Shown here: piece by piece, positions 1 through 8,270 of the stretch
How the letters are laid out: every line of letters begins with the position of its first letter
How positions within the stretch are numbered: position 1 is the first letter of the stretch
Assembly (NCBI GenBank): GCA_930990965.1
Contig: CAKNRQ010000024.1
Location: 1 to 38,115 of the forward strand
DNA from: an uncultured Clostridia bacterium
GTDB lineage: Bacteria > Bacillota > Clostridia > Oscillospirales > Oscillospiraceae
Direction of reading: 5' to 3'
DNA length: 38,115 bases
Program-made: the position numbers and the translations under genes
Notes under the pieces: model-generated
Told to the model about the DNA's origin: nothing
Databases searched by the model: none
What the model saw: only the letters and a program-made list of their open reading frames with translations

Positions 1-2
1 AC

Positions 3-521
3 CCCCTGGCCTACCGCTTCTTCTGCCTGCAGAGCCACTACCGCAAGAACCTCGTCTTCAGCTGGGAGAACCTCGACAACGCAGAGAGCGCCTACGAAAA
101 GCTCATTGCCCGCATCGCCACGCTCAAACCCGGCGACGGCGAAGTTGACGCGGCGGTGCTGGCCGAACTCAAGTCCAAGTTCACCGATGCACTGGACAAC
201 GACCTCAACACCTCCCTGGCCGTCACCGCGCTCTACGACGCGCTCAAGGCCAAGACCAACGACGCCACCCGGCTTGCCGCCGTGGCCGACTTTGACCGCG
301 TGCTGAGCCTCTCGCTCATTGAGAAGGCCGAAGAGCTGCGCAAGAAGAACGCGGAGCCCGAAGAGGAGCACGATGAGCGCATAGAGGGCCTGCTCGCCGA
401 GCGTGCAGCCGCCAAGAAGGCCAAGAACTACGCCGAAGCCGACCGCATCCGCGACATGCTCGCCGCCGAGGGGATAACGATAATCGACACCCCGCAGGGC
501 GCCAAGTGGAAGCGCAATTAA
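3..521 (+). CDS. cysS: Cysteinyl-tRNA synthetase, C-terminal part (5' truncated by window edge)
   Basis: The window opens inside a class I aminoacyl-tRNA synthetase that charges tRNA-Cys with cysteine in the cytoplasm. About 172 C-terminal residues are present. Visible hallmarks are the helical bundle after the catalytic core (RKNLVFSWENL, then LDNDLNTSLAVTALYD), a charged helix (LLAERAAAKKAKNYAEADRIRDML), and the typical CysS tail (GITIIDTPQGAKWKR). The HIGH and KMSKS catalytic motifs lie upstream and cannot be checked. The frame is open from base 3 to a TAA stop and is followed at once by a strong hairpin terminator, so this is the last gene of its transcript. Identity is secure from the tail sequence. 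Confidence 0.95.
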   Translation, partial: PLAYRFFCLQSHYRKNLVFSWENLDNAESAYEKLIARIATLKPGDGEVDAAVLAELKSKFTDALDNDLNTSLAVTALYDALKAKTNDATRLAAVADFDRVLSLSLIEKAEELRKKNAEPEEEHDERIEGLLAERAAAKKAKNYAEADRIRDMLAAEGITIIDTPQGAKWKRN

Positions 522-539
522 ATTTTAAAAAATTGGAAA

Positions 540-576
540 TCCCACGCTGTGACGTTTCACAGCGTGGGACTTTTTG
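540..576 (+). terminator. Rho-independent terminator after cysS
   Basis: A perfect 13-bp stem (540-552 pairing with 557-569, loop CGTT) is followed by CTTTTTG. It lies 18 bases after the cysS stop. Confidence 0.9.
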
Positions 577-721
577 CTTCTGCCAGCACATGGTCAGCCA
601 GCCAAATTGTAAGCGGTATTTTGCCGCATAAGCCGGCAAATACTTAAAAAGGAACGCGAAACACCTAAGCGTCCACACTTTATCACGTCATCTCAATGAC
701 ACCCACGCTAGAGGTAAAGAC

Positions 722-1007
722 ATGTATGAAAACAAACGTTTAAGCATAGCTGAGCTCATCTTCAGCGTCCTGCTGATTATCTGTGGAGTGTTCACACTCA
801 CAAGGCCCGCCGCCGCAATAGGCGGGGCCGCCATTGTCTACGGCACACTCGCCATCGCTACGGGCGTCATGGATATCGTCATATACGCGAAGTTGGAGCG
901 GCACACAGGCTTTGGCCCTGCCACTGTCCTGGTTCGTCGGTTTTTACCTCATACTCCTCGGCGTGGACGGCATCTCCGTCCCGCTCTCTGCCTTGTTCTC
1001 TCACTGA
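722..1007 (+). pseudogene. HdeD/DUF308-family membrane protein remnant (internal deletion plus frameshift)
   Basis: The first 67 codons after an AGAGGT ribosome site read as a normal HdeD-like (DUF308) protein: two hydrophobic helices and the family signature ERHTGFGPA. HdeD-type proteins have about six membrane helices and roughly 180 residues. Here the reading frame breaks at about base 923. A second frame continues with LSWFVGFYLILLGVDGIS to a TGA at 1005-1007, which resembles the last helix of the family. The middle of the gene, which I estimate at about 85 codons, is therefore missing and the two ends are out of frame. The original frame would run on to 1072 as nonsense through the downstream hairpin. 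Family assignment is from motif recognition; loss of function is inferred. Confidence 0.75.
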
Positions 1008-1015
1008 AACCTTTT

Positions 1016-1049
1016 AAAAGGCGCCCGCTGTACAAAGCGGACGCCTTTT
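1016..1049. terminator. Hairpin between hdeD remnant and GNAT gene, probably bidirectional
   Basis: AAAAGGCG and CCGCT arms pair with AGCGG and CGCCTTTT, with one mismatched C/A. Flanking A and T runs fit termination from both sides of two convergent genes. Confidence 0.75.
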
Positions 1050-1061
1050 CCAAAATTGATT

Positions 1062-1481
1062 CTACTTTATAAGCGTGACAAGCCCCTCAACCAACCGAAA
1101 ACCATTTTTCAGATAGAAGCTTTCAGATGGAAACCCGCGCTCGGTGTTCAGTATAATCGCATTCATGCCTTCAGCTTGAATTTCGCGTTCAATCAGTTTC
1201 AGAAAGCGGCTGCCTATTTCTCTGCCCTGCCGATCCGGTTTCACGCAAAACTGGTCGATATAATATTCCATTCCGTTAATCCAGGGCTTTTTCACGCCCA
1301 CGCTCAGGGCAATAACGTCAGACTGCTCCTGCAAAACATATCCCGCAAAATAATTGTTGGCCATATAGTTTTGAAAAAAGTCAACCACCTGTTTGCGAGA
1401 ACTGTACGTGTCATACCAGGGCGCCTTTGTGAACACGTCAATAAACAAATCCACACAGGCTTCCAGATGTTTCTCTGACAT
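1062..1481 (-). CDS. GNAT-family N-acetyltransferase
   Basis: A 139-residue single-domain acetyltransferase that should transfer an acetyl group from acetyl-CoA to an amine. The acetyl-CoA loop motif A is visible as the segment FCVKPDRQGREIGSRFLKLI (R/Q-x-x-G-x-G/S type) near residues 77-96. The family's terminal beta-strand segment follows (AIILNTERGFPSESFYLKNGF). The length is normal for a stand-alone GNAT domain. The substrate is unknown; aminoglycoside-type acetyltransferases share this layout, but nothing specific marks it as a resistance gene. No clear Shine-Dalgarno site is seen just upstream of the ATG (nearest purine-rich stretch is over 20 bases away). It converges on the hdeD remnant and shares its hairpin. 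Confidence 0.85.
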   Translation of the reverse strand: MSEKHLEACVDLFIDVFTKAPWYDTYSSRKQVVDFFQNYMANNYFAGYVLQEQSDVIALSVGVKKPWINGMEYYIDQFCVKPDRQGREIGSRFLKLIEREIQAEGMNAIILNTERGFPSESFYLKNGFRLVEGLVTLIK

Positions 1482-1531
1482 TTTAACGATATCTATAAAT
1501 CTAACCCACCTTCCTCGCTTGCCGCTCTAAC

Positions 1532-2536
1532 TCAGAGGCAGGCGCCTTTTAAATTTGCCTGTCTTTCCCTCCGGCCGGCTGCTGAGGTCGAGCACTCCTT
1601 TACAAACTTCTCCACCGCCTCGGCGTAACGCGCCTCGTCAACTATGTAGCTCAAACCGTGTCCCGCTCCCGGGAATGTCTCCAGCGTCTTGCGCGACTGG
1701 CAGGCCGCGTATATCTCGCGGCTCATACCGCAGGGCACGAACCTGTCGTCTTCGCCGTGAATCAGCAGCACCGGTATGTGCGTGCGGCTCACCGCCTCCA
1801 CGACGCTGGCCGCTCTGAGGCCGAAGCCGCCGGGCATGGCAGCCGCCGCATACACGAAGGCCATGGCCAACGACTGCGGCAGATGCAAATCCTCCCTACA
1901 CACCTTAGCTATGATCGCCTCCGGCGACGAAAAGGGGCAGTCAGCGATAATTCCGGCCACATTCTCGGGCAAGTCCAATTCCGAAGCCATAAGCACACTT
2001 GCCGCACCCATTGACACTCCAACCAGGTATATGTCCACGTCGCCGAAGCGCTCCGCGGCATACTCGGCCCAGCTCAGGCAGTCCCAGCGCTCCCGGATTC
2101 CGAAGGTTATCGTGCGCCCGCCGCTGCCGCCGTGGGCGCGCTGGTCCACCAGCAGGATGTTCATGCCCATCTCACGCGCGAGCTTGCTGCCGCCGCAGAA
2201 ATCGCGCAGCGCGCTGCCGCGGTAGCCGTGAACCTGAATTTGCACCGGCGCGCCCTCGCGCACGTGGTAATAGCGTCCGTAGAGCTTCAGCCCGTCCCTC
2301 GAGCGTATGGTCACAGGCTCAAACGGTATTTGCTCCAGCTCTTCTATGAGCGCGAGCATACGTCCCCGTTCGTTTATGTACTGCTCGCCCACAGGCAGGG
2401 CGTGCGGGTCTTCCCGATGCAGCGGCGAGGTGAAAAACGCCTTCGTATAGGCAAACAGCACACCACCCGCAGCCAGTGCCGCCGCGTATCCGGCCGCCAT
2501 GCGTACTCCACGCTTGTGTTTCCTGTGTCCCGCCAT
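1532..2536 (-). CDS. Alpha/beta hydrolase with N-terminal membrane anchor
   Basis: A 334-residue serine hydrolase of the alpha/beta fold (BAAT/dienelactone-hydrolase-like family). The catalytic triad is readable: Ser175 in GVSMGAAS, Asp264 in HGEDDRFVP, and His293 in GAGHGLS; the oxyanion region is VHGYRGS near residue 102. A basic stretch and one hydrophobic helix (about residues 11-33) suggest a membrane-tethered enzyme with an exported or membrane-facing domain. The start was set at the ATG at 2536, because GGGAGAAT precedes it; a longer frame to 2584 lacks a ribosome site. The natural substrate (ester, peptide or lipid) is unknown. It is divergent from the UvrA-like gene and appears monocistronic. 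Confidence 0.85.
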   Translation of the reverse strand: MAGHRKHKRGVRMAAGYAAALAAGGVLFAYTKAFFTSPLHREDPHALPVGEQYINERGRMLALIEELEQIPFEPVTIRSRDGLKLYGRYYHVREGAPVQIQVHGYRGSALRDFCGGSKLAREMGMNILLVDQRAHGGSGGRTITFGIRERWDCLSWAEYAAERFGDVDIYLVGVSMGAASVLMASELDLPENVAGIIADCPFSSPEAIIAKVCREDLHLPQSLAMAFVYAAAAMPGGFGLRAASVVEAVSRTHIPVLLIHGEDDRFVPCGMSREIYAACQSRKTLETFPGAGHGLSYIVDEARYAEAVEKFVKECSTSAAGRRERQANLKGACL

Positions 2537-2741
2537 ATTTATTCTCTCCCGTCTCGGCTCCGTGGCCACATCTACTTGCGCCACGCCGGCATTTCGCGTT
2601 TCTATATATTTAACCGCCGCTGCCCACCGACGGTCAAGTGTTTTTTTTATTGGTTTTCCCTGTAAGCCGTCCTGCCCGATGCTCTAAATTCACCGCGCCG
2701 CAGTCGCTAAATCGACTCGCTCTAACTCCCCAGAGCGCCGC

Positions 2742-2770
2742 TTGACTTTATTGCCGGACTGTAATATCAT
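2742..2770 (+). promoter_or_regulatory. Sigma-A-type promoter for the UvrA-like gene
   Basis: TTGACT (2742-2747), 17-bp spacer, TATCAT (2765-2770), lying 44 bases before the start codon. No LexA/DinR-type box is evident beside it. Confidence 0.7.
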
Positions 2771-2813
2771 CAGATGTTGTCTGAATTTTTGTGTTCCAAG
2801 GAGGTCTGCAAGC

Positions 2814-5291
2814 ATGGCTGACCACATTGAGGTCCGCGGCGCAAAGGTACACAATCTCAAGAACATAGATGTGGACGTGCCCCTGGGAAAGCTGGTCGGC
2901 ATAGCCGGAGTTTCGGGCTCGGGCAAGAGTTCGCTCGCGCTGGGAGTGCTCTACTCCGAAGGCTCGAGGCGCTATCTCGAGTCGCTTTCGACCTACACAC
3001 GCCGCCGCATGACCCAGGCCGAGAAGGCTCAGGTTGACGAGGTCCTGTACGTTCCCGCCGCGCTTGCTCTCCGGCAGAGGCCGGGCGTACCCGGCATACG
3101 CTCTACCTTCGGCACAGGCACGGAACTGCTCAACAGCCTGAGGCTCATGTTCTCTCGTCTTGCAAACCACCGCTGCCCGCACGGGCACTACGTTGCGCCG
3201 TCGCTGAACGTCGCCACTATGCAGCCCATAGTCTGCCCCGAGTGCGGAGCGGAGTTCTACGGCCCGGGTGCGGAGGATCTGGCCTTCAACAGCCAGGGTG
3301 CCTGCACCAAGTGTAACGGCACCGGGACTGTCTGGACAGTGGACCGCTCCACGCTGGTGCCCGATGAAACGCTGACCATAGAGCAGGGCGCGGTTGCGCC
3401 GTGGAACAGTCTAATGTGGTCCCTTATGGTGGACGTCTGCCGCGAAATGGGCGTGCGCACGGACGTGCCCTTCAACGAACTCACGCCGCACGAACGAAAC
3501 ATAGTCTTCGACGGCCCGCCCGAGAAGCGGCACATACTTTACAAGGCCAAGAACTCCAATCAGGCCGGCGAGTTGGATTTCACATATTTCAGCGCCACTC
3601 GCACCGTTGAAAATGCGCTCAGCAAAGTCAAGGACGAACAGGGCATGAAGCGCGTGGAGAAGTTCCTGCGTCAAGAGCCCTGCCCGGACTGCGGCGGCAC
3701 CCGCCTTTCGGATGCGGCCCGTGCGCCGCGCCTGCGCGGCATCAGCCTCGCCGAGGCCTGCCAGATGACCCTCACCGAGCTCGTCGAATGGGTGCGCGGC
3801 GTACCCGCGTCTCTGCCCGAGGAGATGCGTCCCATGGCCGAGAGCATCTGCGAAGCCTTCCAATCCACCGCCCGGCGGCTCATGGACCTGGGCCTCGGCT
3901 ACCTGACACTTGACCGCGCTTCCAGCACGCTCTCCACCGGTGAGCGTCAGCGCATGCAGCTCGCGCGCGCCGTGCGCAACCGCACGACAGGCGTGCTGTA
4001 CGTCCTGGACGAGCCCAGCATAGGCCTGCACCCGGCGAACATCACCGGCCTCACCGGCGTGATGCGCGACCTCATTGCCGACGGAAACAGCGTGGTGCTG
4101 GTAGACCACGACACGCAGATACTCTCAGAGAGCGACTACATAATAGAAATGGGCCCCGGCGCCGGAGCAAACGGCGGCGACGTCATCGCCCAGGGCACTG
4201 TTGCGGACATAGCCGGGAATCCGGACTCACGAATCGGCTCCTTCCTCTCCGACTCAAACGACGGCCCCCTGCGTCCTGCCACGGAGCCCGGGCACATGTT
4301 CGACTTGGGAGAGATACGCCTGAACACCGGCGCCATACACACCGTGCAGCCGCTTGAGGCGCGCATACCGCGCGGCCGTCTCACGGTTGTCACCGGCGTG
4401 TCCGGCTCGGGCAAGACCACGCTCATACTCGAAAGCCTGATCCCGGCGCTCCAGGCCAAAATCAGCGGCCACGCCCTCCCCAATCACGTGCGCAGCATCG
4501 AAGCCGATGGCGTGAAGCAGGTCAAGCTCATCGACGCCACGCCCATAGGCATCAACGTGCGCAGCACCGTGGCGACCTACGCCAATGTCCACGACGAGCT
4601 CCGCAAGGTCTTCGCCAGGACGCCCGATGCAAAGGAGCACGGCTACAAGGCCGGGGACTTCTCGTACAACACCGGCGCGCTGCGCTGCCCGGTCTGTGAC
4701 GGCACGGGCCAGATAAGCCTCGACGTGCAGTTCCTGCCCGACGTGGACATCCCTTGCCCCGAGTGCCGCGGCAGCCGTTACGCCAAGGCGGCCCACCTCG
4801 TGCGGTATGAAGACAAGCACGGCGAGAGCTATTCTCTGCCGGAATTGATGGCCATGGACGTCAACACGGCCCTCGCGGCCTGCGCCGGACTAAAGACAAT
4901 ACGTTCGCGCCTGCAGGTACTCAGCGGGCTCGGCCTCGGCTATCTCACGCTGGGCGAAGCCACGCCCAGCCTATCCGGCGGCGAGGCGCAGCGTCTCAAG
5001 TTGGCCAGCGAGATGGGTAAGTCCCAGTCTGACTCCGTCTTCGTCTTCGACGAGCCCACCATAGGCCTGCACCCGCTCGACGTGCGCACGCTGCTGGCCG
5101 TCTTCCAGACGCTTATAGATTCCGACGCCACGGTCATTGTCATAGAACACGACCTCGACGTGATACGCGCCGCGGACTACATCATAGATATGGGCCCCGG
5201 CGGTGGAGCCGAGGGCGGGCGCATTGTGGCCTCCGGCACTCCCGCACAGGTCAAAGCCTCGCCCGAGAGCATAACCGGCCGGTACATCTGA
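2814..5291 (+). CDS. UvrA paralogue (short, class II/III UvrA-like ABC ATPase)
   Basis: An 825-residue tandem ABC ATPase of the UvrA excinuclease family. Canonical UvrA is about 940 residues and carries a UvrB-binding domain between the first Walker A and the signature; the short length here fits the UvrA2/drug-resistance-linked paralogues (DrrC-like) that lack it. Seen directly: Walker A GVSGSGKSS (about 32-40), zinc cysteines (CPECGAEF, CTKCNGTG, CPDCGGTRL), signature LSTGERQR, Walker B YVLDEPSIGLHP, second Walker A GVSGSGKTT (about 530), CPVCDGTG and CPECRGSRY, LSGGEAQR, and FDEPTIGLHP. All ATPase motifs look intact. The start is the ATG behind AAGGAGG. It probably forms a two-gene transcript with the HAD gene 26 bases downstream. 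Role (DNA damage recognition or intercalator tolerance) is inferred from the family. Confidence 0.9.
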   Translation: MADHIEVRGAKVHNLKNIDVDVPLGKLVGIAGVSGSGKSSLALGVLYSEGSRRYLESLSTYTRRRMTQAEKAQVDEVLYVPAALALRQRPGVPGIRSTFGTGTELLNSLRLMFSRLANHRCPHGHYVAPSLNVATMQPIVCPECGAEFYGPGAEDLAFNSQGACTKCNGTGTVWTVDRSTLVPDETLTIEQGAVAPWNSLMWSLMVDVCREMGVRTDVPFNELTPHERNIVFDGPPEKRHILYKAKNSNQAGELDFTYFSATRTVENALSKVKDEQGMKRVEKFLRQEPCPDCGGTRLSDAARAPRLRGISLAEACQMTLTELVEWVRGVPASLPEEMRPMAESICEAFQSTARRLMDLGLGYLTLDRASSTLSTGERQRMQLARAVRNRTTGVLYVLDEPSIGLHPANITGLTGVMRDLIADGNSVVLVDHDTQILSESDYIIEMGPGAGANGGDVIAQGTVADIAGNPDSRIGSFLSDSNDGPLRPATEPGHMFDLGEIRLNTGAIHTVQPLEARIPRGRLTVVTGVSGSGKTTLILESLIPALQAKISGHALPNHVRSIEADGVKQVKLIDATPIGINVRSTVATYANVHDELRKVFARTPDAKEHGYKAGDFSYNTGALRCPVCDGTGQISLDVQFLPDVDIPCPECRGSRYAKAAHLVRYEDKHGESYSLPELMAMDVNTALAACAGLKTIRSRLQVLSGLGLGYLTLGEATPSLSGGEAQRLKLASEMGKSQSDSVFVFDEPTIGLHPLDVRTLLAVFQTLIDSDATVIVIEHDLDVIRAADYIIDMGPGGGAEGGRIVASGTPAQVKASPESITGRYI

Positions 5292-5317
5292 AACAACACA
5301 CGAAAAGGAGCACAACA

Positions 5318-6034
5318 GTGATAACTACGGTAATGTTCGATCTGGACGGCACTCTGCTGCCCATGGACAACGACGAATTTTCTCGCGGCTACCTCAAAAT
5401 GCTCGCCGCCAAGCTCGCGCCGCACGGCTACGATCCTGCCAAGCTCATAAACGACATCTGGTCCGGCGTGGCCGCCATGGTCAAGAACGACGGCAGTTGC
5501 ACAAACGAAGAGGCCTTTTGGCGGCACTTTACCGGCATATACGGCGCGGAGCGCGTCGAGAAAGACAAGCCCGTGTTCGAGGAGTTCTACGCCAACGACT
5601 TCAAGCTGGCCCAGCGCTTTTGCGGCTACAACGCTAAGGCCGCGGAAGTTGTGCGCCTTGTAAAGCAGCTCGACTTGCGCGTATGCCTGGCCACCAACCC
5701 GCTCTTCCCGCACATCGCCACCGAGACGAGAATAGGCTGGGCAGGGCTCAACAAAGAGGACTTTGAGCTCGTCACCACCTACGAGAACTGCCACTACTGC
5801 AAGCCAAACGCCGGCTATTACAGCGAAATACTCGCCACCATAGGCGAAAAGCCCGAAAACTGCCTCATGGTAGGCAACGACGCGCACGAGGATACCGTGC
5901 CGGAGAGCCTCGGCATGCAGGTCTTTGTCCTCACCGACTGCCTCATAAACCGCCAGAACGCTCCGCTCACCTGGCCGCACGGCGGCTTTGACGAGCTGGA
6001 AGAACACATAAAATCCCTCGCTGGCAGGGGCTGA
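5318..6034 (+). CDS. HAD-superfamily hydrolase
   Basis: A 238-residue haloacid-dehalogenase-type phosphatase. Motif I is FDLDGTLL near the N-terminus (nucleophile Asp8, acid/base Asp10), motif II is CLATNP, the motif III lysine is in CKPN, and motif IV is MVGNDAHED. The cap lies between motifs I and II, as in subfamily I enzymes. Substrate cannot be predicted beyond a small phosphorylated metabolite. A GTG start at 5318 sits behind AAAGGAG. It follows the UvrA-like gene closely and is followed by a strong hairpin, so the two are probably co-transcribed. Confidence 0.9.
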   Translation: MITTVMFDLDGTLLPMDNDEFSRGYLKMLAAKLAPHGYDPAKLINDIWSGVAAMVKNDGSCTNEEAFWRHFTGIYGAERVEKDKPVFEEFYANDFKLAQRFCGYNAKAAEVVRLVKQLDLRVCLATNPLFPHIATETRIGWAGLNKEDFELVTTYENCHYCKPNAGYYSEILATIGEKPENCLMVGNDAHEDTVPESLGMQVFVLTDCLINRQNAPLTWPHGGFDELEEHIKSLAGRG

Positions 6035-6043
6035 AAACAAAGG

Positions 6044-6073
6044 CCGCCCGGAGCTATGCTCCGGGCGGTTTCG
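6044..6073. terminator. Terminator between HAD gene and nitroreductase
   Basis: A perfect 10-bp GC-rich stem (CCGCCCGGAG with CTCCGGGCGG, loop CTATG) is followed by TTTC. It sits between convergent genes. Confidence 0.75.
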
Positions 6074-6075
6074 GC

Positions 6076-6597
6076 TTATTTCACTATTTTCACATAGCCC
6101 TCTTTTCTGGGCTTTGCTTCGGGTGCGGGACCGTCGGGGTAGCCGAGAATGCAGTTGCCGACGCCTATCCAGTCGCCCTCAACTCCCCACTTCGTGAGCA
6201 GTTCGCGGCCCTCGGGCAGCTCAAAGGTCTCCCTCGCACGGTTTATCCAGCAGGAGCCGAGGCCGAGCGCATGGGCGGCGTTCATGAGATTCCCCATCAC
6301 GAGCGAGGCATCCTGGACACTGTTCCTGTTCCCCGCCTGGGCGAAGACAATGACCACTGTGGGGGCTCCGTAGAAGGGGTCTCCCGTCGTGCCCTGAATT
6401 TGGGCGTTCAGGCTGCTCAGGCGGGCGATGTCGCCCCTGTCCTGCACGGCCACTATGAGCGGGGACTGTTCACCCTTGGCGGTGGGGGCGTAAGTGCCGG
6501 CCCTGAGGACGGCGTTGAGTTCCCCGTCACTTATCTGTTCGGGTTTATACTTTCTCACGCTGCGGCGCGTGAGCAGATTTTCATATGCTGCGTTCAA
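6076..6597 (-). CDS. Nitroreductase-family flavoprotein
   Basis: A 173-residue FMN-dependent NAD(P)H oxidoreductase of the nitroreductase fold. Visible motifs are RRSVRKYKPEQIS (FMN phosphate binding, N-terminal), a central LMNAAHALGLGSCWI helix, and the C-terminal GNCILGYPDGPAPEAKPRK typical of this family. It probably acts in the cytoplasm on nitro, quinone or related electrophiles. The chosen start is TTG at 6597, placed about 7 bases after AAGGAGG; an in-frame GTG at 6606 overlaps the ribosome site and is less likely. It stands alone, convergent with the HAD gene. Confidence 0.88.
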   Translation of the reverse strand: MNAAYENLLTRRSVRKYKPEQISDGELNAVLRAGTYAPTAKGEQSPLIVAVQDRGDIARLSSLNAQIQGTTGDPFYGAPTVVIVFAQAGNRNSVQDASLVMGNLMNAAHALGLGSCWINRARETFELPEGRELLTKWGVEGDWIGVGNCILGYPDGPAPEAKPRKEGYVKIVK

Positions 6598-6655
6598 GCA
6601 AAGCACCTCCTTGCCTGGTACATTTTACACCTGAGCGCAACTTTAATCAAGCGCG

Positions 6656-6684
6656 TTGACAGGAGAAAACTCGCATGCTATCAT
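6656..6684 (+). promoter_or_regulatory. Sigma-A-type promoter for the S24-like gene
   Basis: Perfect -35 TTGACA (6656-6661), 17-bp spacer, -10 TATCAT (6679-6684), with GAGGTGG and ATG following. Confidence 0.75.
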
Positions 6685-6701
6685 CGTTTTGAGGTGGAAA
6701 C

Positions 6702-7043
6702 ATGAGCCTGCACACTGACACTTTCCATATACCCGAGGGTTGCAGCGCCTCGTTTGCGGTGACCGTCACCGACCGCGAGTGCGAGCCGTACATACCCCGC
6801 GGCGGCACGGCGCTCTTTGAGCGCGGGGCGCCCATACGCGACGGCGACGTGGGGTTGTTCTTCGACGGGCACGAGGCCGTGATACGCCAGTACTGCGAGG
6901 ACTGGGCGGGCAACGCCTACCTGTTCACTCTCAACCGCCGGAAAAAGGACCGCGACATCTTCCTGCCCGCGAGCGAGCGCCGCCCGGTGTGCTGTTTTGG
7001 CAGGCTGGTACTGGACATGCCCATACCACTGCCCGAGCCCTGA
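6702..7043 (+). CDS. Stand-alone LexA/S24-like domain lacking the Ser/Lys dyad
   Basis: A 113-residue protein that reads like the C-terminal peptidase/dimerisation domain of LexA or CI-type repressors with no DNA-binding half. The segment CEPYIPRGGTALFERG, then IRDGDVGLFFDGHEAVIRQY, then YLFTLNRRKKDRDI matches the order of S24 motifs (the SMEP-x-dGD region, the EA-x-vK-x region, the LxPxN region). The residue aligned with the catalytic Ser of GDSMEP is Glu in RECEP, and the Lys of the VKR motif is Arg in VIRQY, so self-cleavage is not expected. ATG is preceded by GAGGTGG and a clean promoter. It may bind a partner repressor or be a scaffold; function is unknown. Confidence 0.6.
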   Translation: MSLHTDTFHIPEGCSASFAVTVTDRECEPYIPRGGTALFERGAPIRDGDVGLFFDGHEAVIRQYCEDWAGNAYLFTLNRRKKDRDIFLPASERRPVCCFGRLVLDMPIPLPEP

Positions 7044-7048
7044 GGACT

Positions 7049-7648
7049 TTAAAAGTCCCGTCTCCTGTACATATGTACGCTGACCGGCACGCTCACCGCA
7101 AGCGAGATTGCGGCCAGCAATGTTATCTCCAGCGCCACCGTCTCTTCCCGCGTGTCCGTCACAAAGACGAGCAGGACAAACGCAATGAGCGCCACACACA
7201 CCGCCGCGATTGATATTTTTGCCGCCAGGCCTCCCCTATCCGCGCCCAGTTTACAGCAGAGCGGCACCATGAAGCTCAGACATATGGCGTCAAAGCTGCC
7301 GGTAACCAACAGGGCCAAAGCCAGCTCTTCAAGCGTCCCCGAACGGAACACCGCACCTGCGGCGAGATAGGCCACAGCAATGGCGGCATATAGCAGCAGC
7401 GGCACTATATAACGTGAGAGCGCGAGCTCCGTGCGAAACACCGGCATGCACAGCGCGTAGCGCTCAAACCCGGTCTCCTGGTCGGAGCGGATGGAGTGCA
7501 ATGACGTGAAGAGCGCGCATGTGGCGGCAATCATAGTCACCAGGCGCACAGCATCGTCCAGCAGCGTGACCGGCACCGCGACAAGAAACACCAGTGCCAG
7601 GCCCTCACGCCACAGAATAATTAGCTCCTTTAAAAGCAGTACCCGCAC
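7049..7648 (-). CDS. ABC-2-type transporter permease (second of pair)
   Basis: A 199-residue integral membrane protein with about six hydrophobic helices (for example FLVAVPVTLL, YIVPLLLYAAIAVAYLAA, IAAVCVALIAFVLLVFV). It ends MYRRRDF, very like the neighbouring permease (YKRREF). Such paired small permeases next to a GntR regulator and an ATPase are typical of Clostridia exporter operons. It would form the membrane channel with the upstream permease and ATPase. The start is GTG at 7648 behind GAGGGG. It is the last gene of the operon and converges on the S24-like gene with 5 bases between stops. The exported substrate is unknown. Confidence 0.75.
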   Translation of the reverse strand: MRVLLLKELIILWREGLALVFLVAVPVTLLDDAVRLVTMIAATCALFTSLHSIRSDQETGFERYALCMPVFRTELALSRYIVPLLLYAAIAVAYLAAGAVFRSGTLEELALALLVTGSFDAICLSFMVPLCCKLGADRGGLAAKISIAAVCVALIAFVLLVFVTDTREETVALEITLLAAISLAVSVPVSVHMYRRRDF

Positions 7649-7667
7649 TCCGCATACCCCTCAGCGC

Positions 7668-8270
7668 TTAAAACTCACGCCGCTTATATATCCCCACGCT
7701 TATTGCGGCGCTAACGGCAAACACCGCAACCGTCAGCAGCGGCAAAAGCAACAGTGCATCCCACAGACTGTCCATGTCCACGTCCAGCGCGCCGAACAGC
7801 AGCCCGAACACCAGCACAAACAGGACAAACACAGCCATCATGGTGAGCCGGGCCTTCTCTGTGCCGTATTTGTAAATCACGGGCAGAACCACGCTGACCA
7901 TCACCACGCCGATACAGAAGCAGGCAAAGGTGCTGTACGCCGCCTCCCGGACGCTCATGCCAAGCGCGACGCTGGCGGCAAAGCCGATGACGGCGAGGCA
8001 GAGCGCGCAGATTATGCTGAACACATAGTGCCCCATCGCCGCCGAGGCGCGGCTCACGGGCGCGGTGAACAGGTAGCGGTCGAAGTGCGATTTCTCATAC
8101 GCCGCAATGCAGGTCAGCGGCAGCATCATCGCGTAGACAGTGCTTAAAGCAGAGAAGAAAAGGCCGCTTTTGTTAAATATAGTTATCCCCAGCCAGACCA
8201 CGATCACCAGAAGCACACTCTTCGCCTGGCTCTTTATTACCATCATGTCGCTCATAAGTACGGCTTTCAT
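7668..8270 (-). CDS. ABC-2-type transporter permease (first of pair)
   Basis: A 200-residue membrane protein with about six predicted helices and the family's internal segment FDRYLFTAPVSRASAAMGHYV, which matches the F-x-RY-x-x-x-x-P-V/I-SR pattern of ABC-2 permeases. Its ATG overlaps the stop of the ATPase gene (ATGA), so translation is coupled, and GGGGG lies just upstream. Together with the second permease it should make a heterodimeric membrane unit. Substrate is unknown; antimicrobial peptide or cell-wall stress export is the usual guess for YtrA-regulated ABC systems, which is inference. Confidence 0.8.
   Translation of the reverse strand: MKAVLMSDMMVIKSQAKSVLLVIVVWLGITIFNKSGLFFSALSTVYAMMLPLTCIAAYEKSHFDRYLFTAPVSRASAAMGHYVFSIICALCLAVIGFAASVALGMSVREAAYSTFACFCIGVVMVSVVLPVIYKYGTEKARLTMMAVFVLFVLVFGLLFGALDVDMDSLWDALLLLPLLTVAVFAVSAAISVGIYKRREF

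Noticed and set aside
1062-1481. Aminoglycoside acetyltransferase resistance gene
   Set aside because: Only general GNAT motifs are visible; nothing specific to the AAC families can be supported.
5177-6040. 287-codon minus-strand frame opposite the HAD gene
   Set aside because: It is a shadow of the HAD and UvrA-like genes, both of which carry clear catalytic motifs.
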